NCBI GenBank assembly: GCA_021153185.1
Contig: JAGKTY010000030.1
Coordinates: forward strand, 1-47,882
Length of the DNA stretch: 47,882 bases
Reading direction: 5' to 3'
Source of the DNA: Lachnospiraceae bacterium
Lineage (GTDB): Bacteria > Bacillota > Clostridia > Lachnospirales > Lachnospiraceae
The position numbers were made by a program, and so were the translations under genes. Below the pieces are notes generated by a model, which did no database searches, was not told the DNA's origin, and was given only the letters and a program-made list of their open reading frames with translations. Of this stretch, positions 25,095 through 32,828 are shown in pieces (position 1 is the first letter of the stretch; each line of letters starts with the position of its first letter).

Positions 25095-25152
25095 GCCCCG
25101 CTCCTCTTTTCCTGCGGGGCCTATTTCTCCAGTTTCCTCATATAGGCCCCGC
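25095..25152 (-). promoter_or_regulatory. Mutually exclusive GC-rich stem-loops before the MBL gene
   Basis: Three segments share one complementarity. GCGGGGCCTAT (25152-25142 on the minus strand) pairs perfectly over 11 bp with ATAGGCCCCGC (25124-25114). That second segment can instead pair over 7 bp with GCGGGGC (25101-25095). The last lies just before the ribosome site of the MBL gene. This is an attenuator-like layout but without a T-tract, so translation control or simple duplication are both possible. Confidence 0.4.
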
Positions 25153-25159
25153 CAGACAA

Positions 25160-25953
25160 TTATTCCATCGAAATCTGTTCAATTGCCTCGAGCTCATCTT
25201 GCGTAAACGTCACATTTTCCACCGCTTTGATGTTATCCAGAATCTGCTCCGGTTTGGATGCCCCTGCCAAAACAGATGTCACCACATCTTCTTTTAGGAG
25301 CCACGAAAGAGCCATTTCTGCCAGTGTCTGGCCTCTGCCCTTTGCAATCTCATTCAGCTTTTGAATCTTTTCAATCGTAGGCTTGTCAATACGTGATTCC
25401 TGCAGAAATCTTCCGTCAGTACGCACGCGGCTATCCTCCGGAATGCCATGCAGATACCGATTGGAAAGCATTCCTTGTGCAAGCGGAGAAAAGCAAATGA
25501 TTCCTTTTCCAAGTGCCCCGGAAGCTTCTTTTAATCCATTTTTCTCAATCTCACGGTCGAACATATTATAACGGTTCTGATTGATGATAAACGGCACGTG
25601 CATTTCATCCAATATCGCAGCCGCCTGCTCAAGTGTTTTCCCATCATAATTTGACAGTCCGACATACAACGCTTTGCCGCTTGCCACGATTTGTGCGAGT
25701 GCGCCCATTGTCTCCTCAAGCGGTGTTGCCGGATCCATTCTGTGGTGGTAAAAGGACCATAATTATTGGCCAGATCAAAATGTGTAATTCCATGATCAAA
25801 TGCCGTAAAACACATCTCCTCCATTTTGGCGTATACGCCTGTATCCCCAAAATTGTGCCAAAGTCCCAAGGACACTGCCGGAAGCAGCAGCCCGCTCTCG
25901 CCGCAACGTCTGTATACCATTTTTTCGTATCGTGTGTCACTTGCTATATACAT
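25160..25953 (-). pseudogene. Aldo/keto reductase pseudogene with internal deletion
   Basis: Two frames together cover one YghZ/Kv-beta-like aldo/keto reductase. The N-terminal part starts at ATG 25953 (AGGAGA upstream): YRRCGESGLLLPAVSLGLWH to HFDLANNYGP, with the Asp/Tyr site region. The C-terminal part is in a different frame from ~25757 to 25160: YHHRMDPATPLEETMGALAQ to ALSWLLKEDVVTSVLAGASK. From memory of the family about 66 residues should stand between NNYGP and FYHHR; they include the catalytic Lys (STKAG region). They are absent at ~25753-25758, and the reading frame shifts there. Loss of part of the barrel and of the catalytic Lys means no activity is expected. Both halves are otherwise well kept, so the event looks recent. 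Confidence 0.88.
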
Positions 25954-25979
25954 TTGGGTTCTCCTTTTACGCATCCATA

Positions 25980-26792
25980 TTAATCTAAATTCAATTTATT
26001 TCTCATAATATACTCATTGACATAGAACAATCCGACATCCACAAGTGCCAAAACGGCCCCGAGAATCAAAAACATGACTGAAAATTCTGTCAGACCTGCA
26101 TCCATATCGATTTCGTCGAATACCATCGGGAAGAAAACCGTCGCAAATGATGAAATGATTTGAATAACGGTATACAGTCCGATATAGCAAGCGATGGAAC
26201 CAATGACCTTTTGTTTTCTAAAAAATTGTCCAAGGCTAACTGCGGTATATCCGAGGAAAACATTGAAGATGCAGGAAACAAACATCGTAAAAATCATAGC
26301 AAAAACAAAATATGCCGTTCCTTCCGGCCATGTAATATTCTGCATAATTTGTTGAATTGCCTCAAAAAGACTTTTGCTTTCCGTTGCTCCAATAATGCCA
26401 ATCATCACGGTTCCGATTGAAACAAGAATCACCAAAGAACTGATAAACTGCCATGCAACCGCAACGACTGTTTTGGATATGATCAGCATAGATGGCGTCA
26501 CCGGGAGCGTCTGCATCAAATACCCCTGGTCTGTATAGAGATTTTGGTAAAACCGGATATAGAAATACAAGCTTACAACAAATCCCAATGCACCGATAGA
26601 GAGGAAAAACAGCACGCTGTACAAGACAATACCAACCGCTGTCAATCCGCCGCTTTCTGACTGGAATGCCTGATACATATTGGTATTAAAAATCAGTACA
26701 CCTACAAATGCAAGGAGTAATACAAGTCCGTTGACGACTGCCATGAGTCTCCAGCAGTCATGCCACTCATGTGATATTAATTTCTTTAACAT
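25980..26792 (-). CDS. ABC-2-type exporter permease
   Basis: 270 residues with about six membrane helices. It starts MLKKLISHEWHDCWR, a common cytoplasmic N-terminus for clostridial YtrC/D-like permeases. The FIRFYQNLYTDQGYLMQTLPVTPSMLIISK segment between helices 2 and 3 (Q-G-Y-L-M-Q-T-L-P key residues) is the family hallmark. Its ATG overlaps the end of the ATPase gene by 7 bases. With the GntR regulator and ATPase it forms a YtrA-type operon; such exporters respond to cell-wall antibiotics in Bacillus. Substrate unknown. Confidence 0.9.
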   Translation of the reverse strand: MLKKLISHEWHDCWRLMAVVNGLVLLLAFVGVLIFNTNMYQAFQSESGGLTAVGIVLYSVLFFLSIGALGFVVSLYFYIRFYQNLYTDQGYLMQTLPVTPSMLIISKTVVAVAWQFISSLVILVSIGTVMIGIIGATESKSLFEAIQQIMQNITWPEGTAYFVFAMIFTMFVSCIFNVFLGYTAVSLGQFFRKQKVIGSIACYIGLYTVIQIISSFATVFFPMVFDEIDMDAGLTEFSVMFLILGAVLALVDVGLFYVNEYIMRNKLNLD

Positions 26793-27484
26793 GCAAACAC
26801 CTCCCTAAAATACTGGTCTACCGATTTTCCGTGATTCATACGGATATCATCCACTGTTGTCTGCTCAAGAATATGTCCGTCACGGATAAACACAACCTCA
26901 TCTAAGATATTCTCAATATCCGAAATTAAATGCGTACAAATGATAATTGATGCATCCTGGTTGTAATTTGAAATAATCGTGCGGATAATGTAATCTCTTG
27001 CAGCCGGGTCAACACCCGCAATCGGCTCATCCAAAATAAAAAGCTTCGCATCGCGACTCATGACCAAAATGAGCTGTACCTTCTCCTTCGTACCTTTTGA
27101 GAGACTCTTCAGTCTTGCCTCCGGCTTAATTCCTAAGTTGTCTAGCATCGCATACGCTGTTTCCGGCTTGAAATCTTCATAAAAATCATCAAAAAAATCA
27201 ATGATATCTTTGACGGTGCGCTGCGCGCTTAAATATGTGCGCTCAGGCAGGTAAGAGACGATCGCCTTTGTTTCCGGTCCGGGCTCACATCCCCCGATTA
27301 ATACCACACCCTCCGTTGGTTTTAACAAGCCGTTGATCAGTTTAATCAGTGTTGTCTTACCACTTCCATTTGGTCCGAGAAGTCCAACGATTTTCCCGCT
27401 CTCAATGGTAAGATTTACATTTGATAATGCATTGATGCCCTTATTATAGGACTTCGTCAAATTCATGCATTCTACTAATGTCAT
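26786..27484 (-). CDS. ABC exporter ATP-binding protein (YtrB-like)
   Basis: 232 residues. Walker A is GPNGSGKTT, and the signature region is LSKGTKEKVQLILVMSRD, a divergent LSGG motif typical of YtrB/EcsA-like exporters. Walker B is LFILDEPIAGVDP, and the H-loop is ICTHLISDIE. It follows the GntR gene by 1 base and has AAGGAGGG inside the end of that gene. It energises the permease encoded next. Confidence 0.93.
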   Translation of the reverse strand: MTLVECMNLTKSYNKGINALSNVNLTIESGKIVGLLGPNGSGKTTLIKLINGLLKPTEGVVLIGGCEPGPETKAIVSYLPERTYLSAQRTVKDIIDFFDDFYEDFKPETAYAMLDNLGIKPEARLKSLSKGTKEKVQLILVMSRDAKLFILDEPIAGVDPAARDYIIRTIISNYNQDASIIICTHLISDIENILDEVVFIRDGHILEQTTVDDIRMNHGKSVDQYFREVFAC

Positions 27485-27485
27485 G

Positions 27486-27854
27486 TTACATTCCCTCCTT
27501 TACCGCTTTGGTCAATAAATCGATTGCTTCGGCTTTTGCATATCCAAGCTCGCTCATTTCTTTCAAAAACTGTGACACGAGTTCTTTGGCAAGCCCCTCT
27601 CTTACACTTTGAATCTGCTGTGCATCCTCGGATACGCTGCGTCCGCTTGTGCGGTTTGTATTGATTAATCCGCTGCGTTCTAACTCAGTAAGCGCTCTTT
27701 GCATTGTGTTCGGATTAACACCTGCCTGCGCTGCAAGATCCCGAACGCTTGGAATTTTATCCCCCGGCTGGTAGCTTCCGGCAACAATTTGTTTGCTAAG
27801 CCGCTCTACAAGCTGTAAATAAATAGGCTTATCATCGTTTAAAATCCACGCCAT
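27486..27854 (-). CDS. GntR-family repressor, YtrA subfamily
   Basis: 122 residues, the short YtrA form. The N-terminal winged helix-turn-helix runs from KPIYLQLVERLSKQIVAGSYQPGDKIPSVRDLAAQAGVNPNTMQRALTELERSGLI (key DNA-contact helix at VNPNTMQRAL). A tail of only ~45 residues has no large ligand domain. Such regulators usually repress their own ABC exporter operon. The gene is first in the operon, behind a strong promoter overlapped by a candidate operator (27894-27923). Confidence 0.95.
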   Translation of the reverse strand: MAWILNDDKPIYLQLVERLSKQIVAGSYQPGDKIPSVRDLAAQAGVNPNTMQRALTELERSGLINTNRTSGRSVSEDAQQIQSVREGLAKELVSQFLKEMSELGYAKAEAIDLLTKAVKEGM

Positions 27855-27893
27855 AGAAGTTCCTCCTTATTTCATTTGACATGACACACCGCT

Positions 27894-27923
27894 TTGTATC
27901 ATTGTCTTATTTACTTAATACAA
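27894..27923. promoter_or_regulatory. Candidate operator of the GntR/YtrA-type regulator
   Basis: The inverted half-sites TTGTAT (27894-27899) and ATACAA (27918-27923) are separated by 18 bases. The right half overlaps the -10 hexamer, and the rest covers the predicted transcription start, so binding would block transcription. Linking the regulator to the site is inference. Confidence 0.5.
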
Positions 27924-27948
27924 TAATGCAGTTTTTGTGTTTTGTCAA
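27920..27948 (-). promoter_or_regulatory. Promoter of the GntR-ABC operon
   Basis: On the minus strand a perfect TTGACA (27948-27943), 17 bases, TATTGT (27925-27920), about 66 bases before the GntR ATG. Confidence 0.85.
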
Positions 27949-28022
27949 CACTTTTTCGGAACATTTTCTTCCTGAGATTTCAACGCAACGCTCTTCATGA
28001 CTTTCACACCTTATTCTTTCAA

Positions 28023-29855
28023 TCATCCGGCAAACATTGCATTTAAATCGATGTCAAAATAGCGCTTCAAGTTATATGCATTCATCAATTTTCCGATTGG
28101 CGTGAACATATCGTCCGTCATATATGACTCTACAATATCTTGGTATTGCGGCATTGTAATTTCAACATCGCTCATCGCATCGCCCACTCTCATGCTCCAT
28201 CTGCTACTATCAACATCTACAACTTGCGGATTCTCCCACAAGAGACTATAATCTAAAATCGCATTATTTCCATCATAGCTGTAAAAATAATAATTTTCAC
28301 AAAGATGGTAAATATCGCTCGACATTATTTTCTGATCCTTGGGATTGATTTGAAGGATACAATGCTCTACCAAAGAATCCTCATATCCATTTCCTACGTG
28401 AAACATCGCACAATTCTCCATATATCCTTCTGCATTTTGCCATCCGACAAACAGTTCCGGTATTTCATCATGATTCATATCATATAATGAAAATGCTACA
28501 CCTTGAATTGCGCCGCGGTCTAAAGCGCGATAATCATATCCATCTCCAACATAAAACTCCCCATTGATAAATGACAAAATCAATTTCTTGTAGGCTTCCT
28601 GCCATACCTCTTTATGTTGTATATCAAATATTTCTTCGTATTCTCCAAAACACGGAGCATTTTCTCTTAATTTTTTATAGTACTCGCTAAGATTTGCATT
28701 TGCAAATTCAATTCCGCTAGGACACGAGACTTGTTCGACATGTCCATCATAAAGTAGCTCCTCTTCCTCTGTCGAATCCATAAACGCCGTATATGCAACA
28801 CGAACTTCCGTATACTCATCGCCAAATCGTTTATTGTTGATCGCATTAAACCCGTATCCATCGGATTGATATGCCACAAGTTGCTTCATATTTCCATCAA
28901 AATCAACATAATACGCATTTTCAAAAAGTCTATTTTTATACTCATCTCGATAAGAAGTGTAAAGGCACCCCGTGGAAGATAGTTTCAAATCCCACATATC
29001 TCCCTGTTTTGGTTCTTGATGAAACAGCTCATAAATTTTACCATCCTCCATATTGACTCCGAAAGCGGTCTTCCCTTTTTCTGAGGAAATAATCATATCA
29101 TCATAACCGTCACCGGTTATATCCCCATATTGTATTGAAAGCAAATCATACTTCGCATTCACATAATTTTCTAAGAAACCTGCTGTTCCGTAATGGTTTT
29201 CCGGAAGCGTCCCCTTTCTGAACTGATCAAAAACCATATAATTCGGGAAAATATAATCGATCTCACCATATATTCCACGCGCATAGCCTAATTGCATCTG
29301 CTTTGCATCACTATTTACATTTGCAATCTCCTGAAGCGGCATTCTCTCATTTTGAACACGTTGATTTTCATGTATCATCTCATTGCTGATTCCAATCAGT
29401 GGCTGTTCCAGGAAAACATCAATATTAAACAATTCATTTTCATGCTCATAATGATATTTCTCTGTATTTATCCAGACTGTATACACATCACCATTTTGAT
29501 CGGCAAAAAATGCCCGATTTTCTTCAAACTGACTATGATAAGGAACTGTTTCAGGAATTTCCTTCACGGAAATACCTAACATATCAACAAACTCTTTTAC
29601 TGTCATTGGCATCAATTTGTCTTCTCCATCAACAGCAACATACCTGTTTGGGTACAAATCTGCAAAAATGCCCGTTGGTCCACTGTAATTTTCAGCCTTG
29701 TAAAGAACATCCCCCATTTTTGCTTCTTTGGTTTCCCAAAGCTCTACTGGTTCATTTCCATTTTTCATCTCTTTTGTCGCGTTTTCCTTAGCGCAGCCTG
29801 CCAGAGAAAATGCAATAAGCATCATAACCATACACCGAACTATTTTTATTTTCAT
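28023..29855 (-). CDS. Large lipoprotein with FG-GAP/VCBS-like calcium loops
   Basis: 610 residues from ATG 29855, with GGAGGG 8 bases upstream; the longer in-frame reading starts inside the spacer. The signal peptide ends in the lipobox LAGC (Cys21), so the protein is anchored on the outer face. Two DxDGxxD-like loops of the kind seen in FG-GAP/VCBS beta-propeller blades are visible: GDITGDGYDDMIIS near 260 and YDMNHDEIPELFVG near 470. It also carries a region KEIPETVPYHSQFEENRAFFADQNGDVYTVWI. No enzyme motif is recognised. It stands 34 bases downstream of the membrane-tethered sigma factor gene and is probably co-transcribed, so it may be an output or partner of that regulator. Confidence 0.85.
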   Translation of the reverse strand: MKIKIVRCMVMMLIAFSLAGCAKENATKEMKNGNEPVELWETKEAKMGDVLYKAENYSGPTGIFADLYPNRYVAVDGEDKLMPMTVKEFVDMLGISVKEIPETVPYHSQFEENRAFFADQNGDVYTVWINTEKYHYEHENELFNIDVFLEQPLIGISNEMIHENQRVQNERMPLQEIANVNSDAKQMQLGYARGIYGEIDYIFPNYMVFDQFRKGTLPENHYGTAGFLENYVNAKYDLLSIQYGDITGDGYDDMIISSEKGKTAFGVNMEDGKIYELFHQEPKQGDMWDLKLSSTGCLYTSYRDEYKNRLFENAYYVDFDGNMKQLVAYQSDGYGFNAINNKRFGDEYTEVRVAYTAFMDSTEEEELLYDGHVEQVSCPSGIEFANANLSEYYKKLRENAPCFGEYEEIFDIQHKEVWQEAYKKLILSFINGEFYVGDGYDYRALDRGAIQGVAFSLYDMNHDEIPELFVGWQNAEGYMENCAMFHVGNGYEDSLVEHCILQINPKDQKIMSSDIYHLCENYYFYSYDGNNAILDYSLLWENPQVVDVDSSRWSMRVGDAMSDVEITMPQYQDIVESYMTDDMFTPIGKLMNAYNLKRYFDIDLNAMFAG

Positions 29856-29889
29856 TTCTTCATCCCTCCATATCAACAATTGAACGCTA

Positions 29890-31305
29890 TTATTCTAAAT
29901 CTGACCAGTCATCATCGCTATTAGCATAAAATTGAATATTATAGACCGGCTCATCTTCATCATCGTATTCATAACATACCAACACTCTCCAATACGGAAC
30001 ACCAGCCATGATATCCAATATTTCTTCATATGATTTCGTATCAGAGGTTGGAATCGCACGTTCCGGATTTCCCACATAATCAAACACAGACTCCGATGTT
30101 GCTACATCCGTTATCGCTATGAATTCCCCATCATAATAATATAAAACTGACATTAACGTTCCTTTATCCGTATGTAGGCTCGTGCCGGTTGCCGCAACTT
30201 CCTGAATATCTTTTATTCTGATGCCATCCGGATATTTATCCACAAATATACTAATATCTGTATTTTCGTCCAAAAGCAGAAGTTTCTGCTTTTCTGCCGA
30301 CTCCTCGCCTTTTTCGCTATCATCTGTCACAGTTTCATCTTCTGCCGGCATTTCTTCACTTTCCATACCGGCATCCATGATTTCCCCGCTGTCCATATCA
30401 TGCTCCATGATTTCCTCACTGTCCGTATCATTCTCTACAATTTCTTCCTGTGCAACAACAGGCTCAGGCTGATTATCCTTCCCGCTGTTGTGCAGATATA
30501 TTCCGCCAGTCACTGCGACCGCCGCTGTAGCCAAACTGCCCGCAATCACTATTTTTGCTTTCATTGTCATTGTAGCTGCTTTCGTCACATGTGTAGCAGT
30601 TTGACCCTTTGCAAGCCGCAAAACAACATCACTTGCTGAAGGAACAACAAGTCCTTCTGCCATTTCTTCTGCTTCTTTGGTAAGAAGTAACAACATAAAT
30701 GGTGCAATGGAATAAAGCTTTACTCCCTGCTCCTTTTCCACCCGTCCTACTGCGTCTTTGATTTTGCTCTTTGCACGATTCAGATGCGATTTTACTGTAT
30801 TTACAGGTATTCCCAGTTCCTTTGCAATGTCATCTTGTTTTTGTTCGTTATAATAAACGCCTATTACACAAGCTCTCTGTATATCCGTTAATTCATCTAT
30901 AATTCCACGAATCAATCTGATTTTTTCGGCATTATCAAAAATATTTTCCGGAATAAACGCTTCATCATCCTGAATATTTTCAAAATAACTGTTTTCTTCC
31001 TGCTCCGAAGGACTATCATACACCAGTACATCCTTTTTCTTTTTCAGATAAGCAAAGCATTTCCGGTTCGCAATTGTTGAAGCCCAAGACAAAAAATCCT
31101 TTTCATTCTGTAACTGAGATATATTTTTTACTATCTCGACATAGGTTTCCTGAAGCATATCCGCCGTAAGTTCCTGATCTCTTATAATATTTATCACACA
31201 TGTATACAAATACTTATAGCTTTCTTCATATATACTTGAAAAAGCTTCTTCATTCCCGTTTTTGAAATCTACGACAGACTTCCAAAGTTTCTCCGATATC
31301 ATCAT
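29890..31305 (-). CDS. ECF sigma factor fused to a membrane segment and outer domain
   Basis: 471 residues. Residues ~15-90 are sigma region 2 (AFSSIYEESYKYLYTCVINI, DMLQETYVEIVKNI, FLSWASTIANRKCFAYLKKK). Residues ~137-187 are region 4 (LTDIQRACVIGVYYNEQKQD, GIPVNTVKSHLNRAKSKI). A short amphipathic/hydrophobic linker (~198-235) follows, then one strong membrane helix (~250-271). After it come an acidic stretch of imperfect ten-residue repeats (EEIMEHDMDS, GEIMDAGMES) and a ~130-residue outer domain. Ordinary ECF factors are ~180 residues and soluble. A sigma factor joined to its own sensor or anti-sigma-like domain is inferred; release by proteolysis would then be required. The ATGA overlap with the upstream gene and the tight operon support coupled expression. 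Confidence 0.9.
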   Translation of the reverse strand: MMISEKLWKSVVDFKNGNEEAFSSIYEESYKYLYTCVINIIRDQELTADMLQETYVEIVKNISQLQNEKDFLSWASTIANRKCFAYLKKKKDVLVYDSPSEQEENSYFENIQDDEAFIPENIFDNAEKIRLIRGIIDELTDIQRACVIGVYYNEQKQDDIAKELGIPVNTVKSHLNRAKSKIKDAVGRVEKEQGVKLYSIAPFMLLLLTKEAEEMAEGLVVPSASDVVLRLAKGQTATHVTKAATMTMKAKIVIAGSLATAAVAVTGGIYLHNSGKDNQPEPVVAQEEIVENDTDSEEIMEHDMDSGEIMDAGMESEEMPAEDETVTDDSEKGEESAEKQKLLLLDENTDISIFVDKYPDGIRIKDIQEVAATGTSLHTDKGTLMSVLYYYDGEFIAITDVATSESVFDYVGNPERAIPTSDTKSYEEILDIMAGVPYWRVLVCYEYDDEDEPVYNIQFYANSDDDWSDLE

Positions 31306-31607
31306 TCGTTTTCTCCCTTCATGTTTACCTCATTTGATATATCTATTTTTGCATATTTTATCATTATTTCATTTTTTTCTAAAGAACCATCTAAATAAAT
31401 ATGTTGATTCCTTTTTATAAATATGGCATCCTTTACAGCTTGTGTTCCTGCCGATTTGCTTTGAATGACTCCCATCGCCGTATCAATTTCGTATGTCGCA
31501 GTATCATTTCTATACACAACATCCGACTTTACAATTCCTTCAAGTACCATGCTCTTTTTCTCCATTTCACCATGCCAACAATTAATAGTAGTAATATGCA
31601 TTTCCAT
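31302..31607 (-). CDS. Small hypothetical protein of the sigma-factor operon
   Basis: Up to 101 residues; soluble and beta-rich (GIVKSDVVYRNDTATYEID, AIFIKRNQHIYLDGSLEKNE). No known family is recognised. The ORF overlaps the end of the upstream membrane protein gene by 26 bases if ATG 31607 is used. ATG 31565 (MEKKSMVLEG) would remove the overlap and start at the beginning of the conserved-looking beta region, but both starts have weak ribosome sites. Its stop codon overlaps the sigma factor ATG as ATGA. It may regulate the sigma factor. Confidence 0.65.
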   Translation of the reverse strand: MEMHITTINCWHGEMEKKSMVLEGIVKSDVVYRNDTATYEIDTAMGVIQSKSAGTQAVKDAIFIKRNQHIYLDGSLEKNEIMIKYAKIDISNEVNMKGENE

Positions 31608-31899
31608 TTTTGATTACATGAGAATTTAAACTATCCATTCTATCATTGAATATAGACTGGCTTTCACCAATTTGCTCCAGAAGTTCATACGCTTCCCTGG
31701 TAGCCTCTTCGTTTTCATAATCGTCATAGCTATCATAATCATCATTGCTGTTATATTCAGTTGCTTCGTAGTCATATCCATGATAATAGGAATTTGCCTG
31801 ATTCCATTTTGTAACTGCAACAATCAACAACGTTCCAAAAACAACCCACCCAACAACAAATGCAATCTTTTTATCTTTCATTTCCATTTTCTTATTCAT
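31582..31899 (-). CDS. Small single-pass membrane protein, Tyr/Asp/Asn-rich
   Basis: 105 residues. A basic N-terminus (MNKKMEMKDKK) precedes one membrane helix (~12-30). A low-complexity outer segment rich in Y, D, N and E follows (EYNSNDDYDSYDDYENEE), then an amphipathic helix and the odd C-terminal end NAYYYY. The ribosome site AAGGAGAT is strong. No family is recognised. The position between a polytopic membrane protein and the sigma factor suggests a role in signal input, but that is inference. Confidence 0.75.
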   Translation of the reverse strand: MNKKMEMKDKKIAFVVGWVVFGTLLIVAVTKWNQANSYYHGYDYEATEYNSNDDYDSYDDYENEEATREAYELLEQIGESQSIFNDRMDSLNSHVIKNGNAYYYY

Positions 31900-31986
31900 A
31901 TACTTATCTCCTTTAGCTTTTCATTTAGATACTGTAATTTTTTGATAATAGTTATATCAGTCATGCGTGAACGGTTTTCTTTGCGT

Positions 31987-32643
31987 TCAGTTTAAAACCG
32001 GCATTTCTTCACATTTTTCTTCCTCATGTTCCATACTAGGTTCATCCATTTTAACTTCATCTTTACTTGCTGCCATTTTCTTTTTAGACAAATAATTCTG
32101 TAAATACAATCCCGCAGTAAAATAAAGAAGTGTAATGCAAATTCCTGAAACCCGATTCGCGAGCATAACACCAACTGCAGTTCCAATGCTGATTGCTCCC
32201 TCAAATGCACTGTCAAAAATAATCATATGCTTATAAGCTATGCAGCTAATCACCCCAAACAATAATCCACACACGACCGACATTCCAACGAGTTCATCTG
32301 TGAAATCAAATGTTATCATAAGCACCGCACTCGCCATTGTACCAATGAAAAATGATTTAAAAAATATAAAAAATACAACAAGGGCATTTGCCAGCAAAGC
32401 ACCAACACCGGCCAGCACAGTTGCCGTTAATAAAATCGCCAGATAGTGATTGGTTCCCCCACTTATGATTGCTCCTGCCAAAGCGCCAAACACTCCGCCT
32501 GAAAAAGCACCCACCATTACATTCTTAAAACGGAAAATCTTGTATCCAAAGAAACAATTCAATCCTCCAAACAACAGTACCGGAATGTAAAACATACTTA
32601 CCAAATTCCTTACATAAAAAATAAAATTTTCAAAACCATTCAT
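31987..32643 (-). CDS. Polytopic membrane protein (TMEM198/DUF4203-like)
   Basis: 218 residues with about seven hydrophobic segments, many rich in small residues (GAFSGGVFGALAGAIISGG, LLTATVLAGVGALLANALVV). The cytoplasmic tail is charged (SKKKMAASKDEVKMDEPSME). The glycine-rich pattern with an early FGYKIFRFKN loop is reminiscent of TMEM198/DUF4203 proteins, from memory. It is first in the sigma-factor operon, with a strong GGAGGA ribosome site. No transport motif is evident. Confidence 0.75.
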   Translation of the reverse strand: MNGFENFIFYVRNLVSMFYIPVLLFGGLNCFFGYKIFRFKNVMVGAFSGGVFGALAGAIISGGTNHYLAILLTATVLAGVGALLANALVVFFIFFKSFFIGTMASAVLMITFDFTDELVGMSVVCGLLFGVISCIAYKHMIIFDSAFEGAISIGTAVGVMLANRVSGICITLLYFTAGLYLQNYLSKKKMAASKDEVKMDEPSMEHEEEKCEEMPVLN

Positions 32644-32680
32644 ATTTTCTTCCTCCTATATGCTTTATTATTTTGGTTTA

Positions 32681-32718
32681 CATCTATACAGAGCAAGTGA
32701 GTTGCAAAAAAGTTGCAG
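32681..32718 (-). promoter_or_regulatory. Candidate ECF-type promoter of the sigma-factor operon
   Basis: The minus strand reads CTGCAACTTTTTTGCAACTC and then, after a short spacer, GCTCTGTATAGATG, upstream of the first operon gene. ECF promoters often have an AAC-containing -35 followed by a short GC-bearing -10; here TGCAAC is present twice (gttgca at 32701-32706 and 32712-32717). Autoregulation by the sigma factor of this operon is an inference. Confidence 0.4.
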
Positions 32719-32765
32719 TATTTTTGAAAAAATTTTAAAAATATTTATTTTTTTACCGAACACGT

Positions 32766-32815
32766 AAAAAGCACCTCCAACTATCCCATCCACTGATGTA
32801 ATCGTTGGAAGTGCT
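32766..32815 (-). terminator. Terminator of the polysaccharide deacetylase gene
   Basis: A 12-bp stem AGCACTTCCAAC/GTTGGAGGTGCT (32815-32804 with 32781-32770, one G-U pair) with a 22-base loop is followed by TTTTT on the minus strand, 13 bases past the stop codon. Confidence 0.88.
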
Positions 32816-32828
32816 CTCAAATCCACAT

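Noticed and set aside
25531..25974. 147-codon frame as an independent gene
   Set aside because: Its N-terminal part is the front of the deleted aldo/keto reductase; after the junction it is a frameshifted reading of the rear half.
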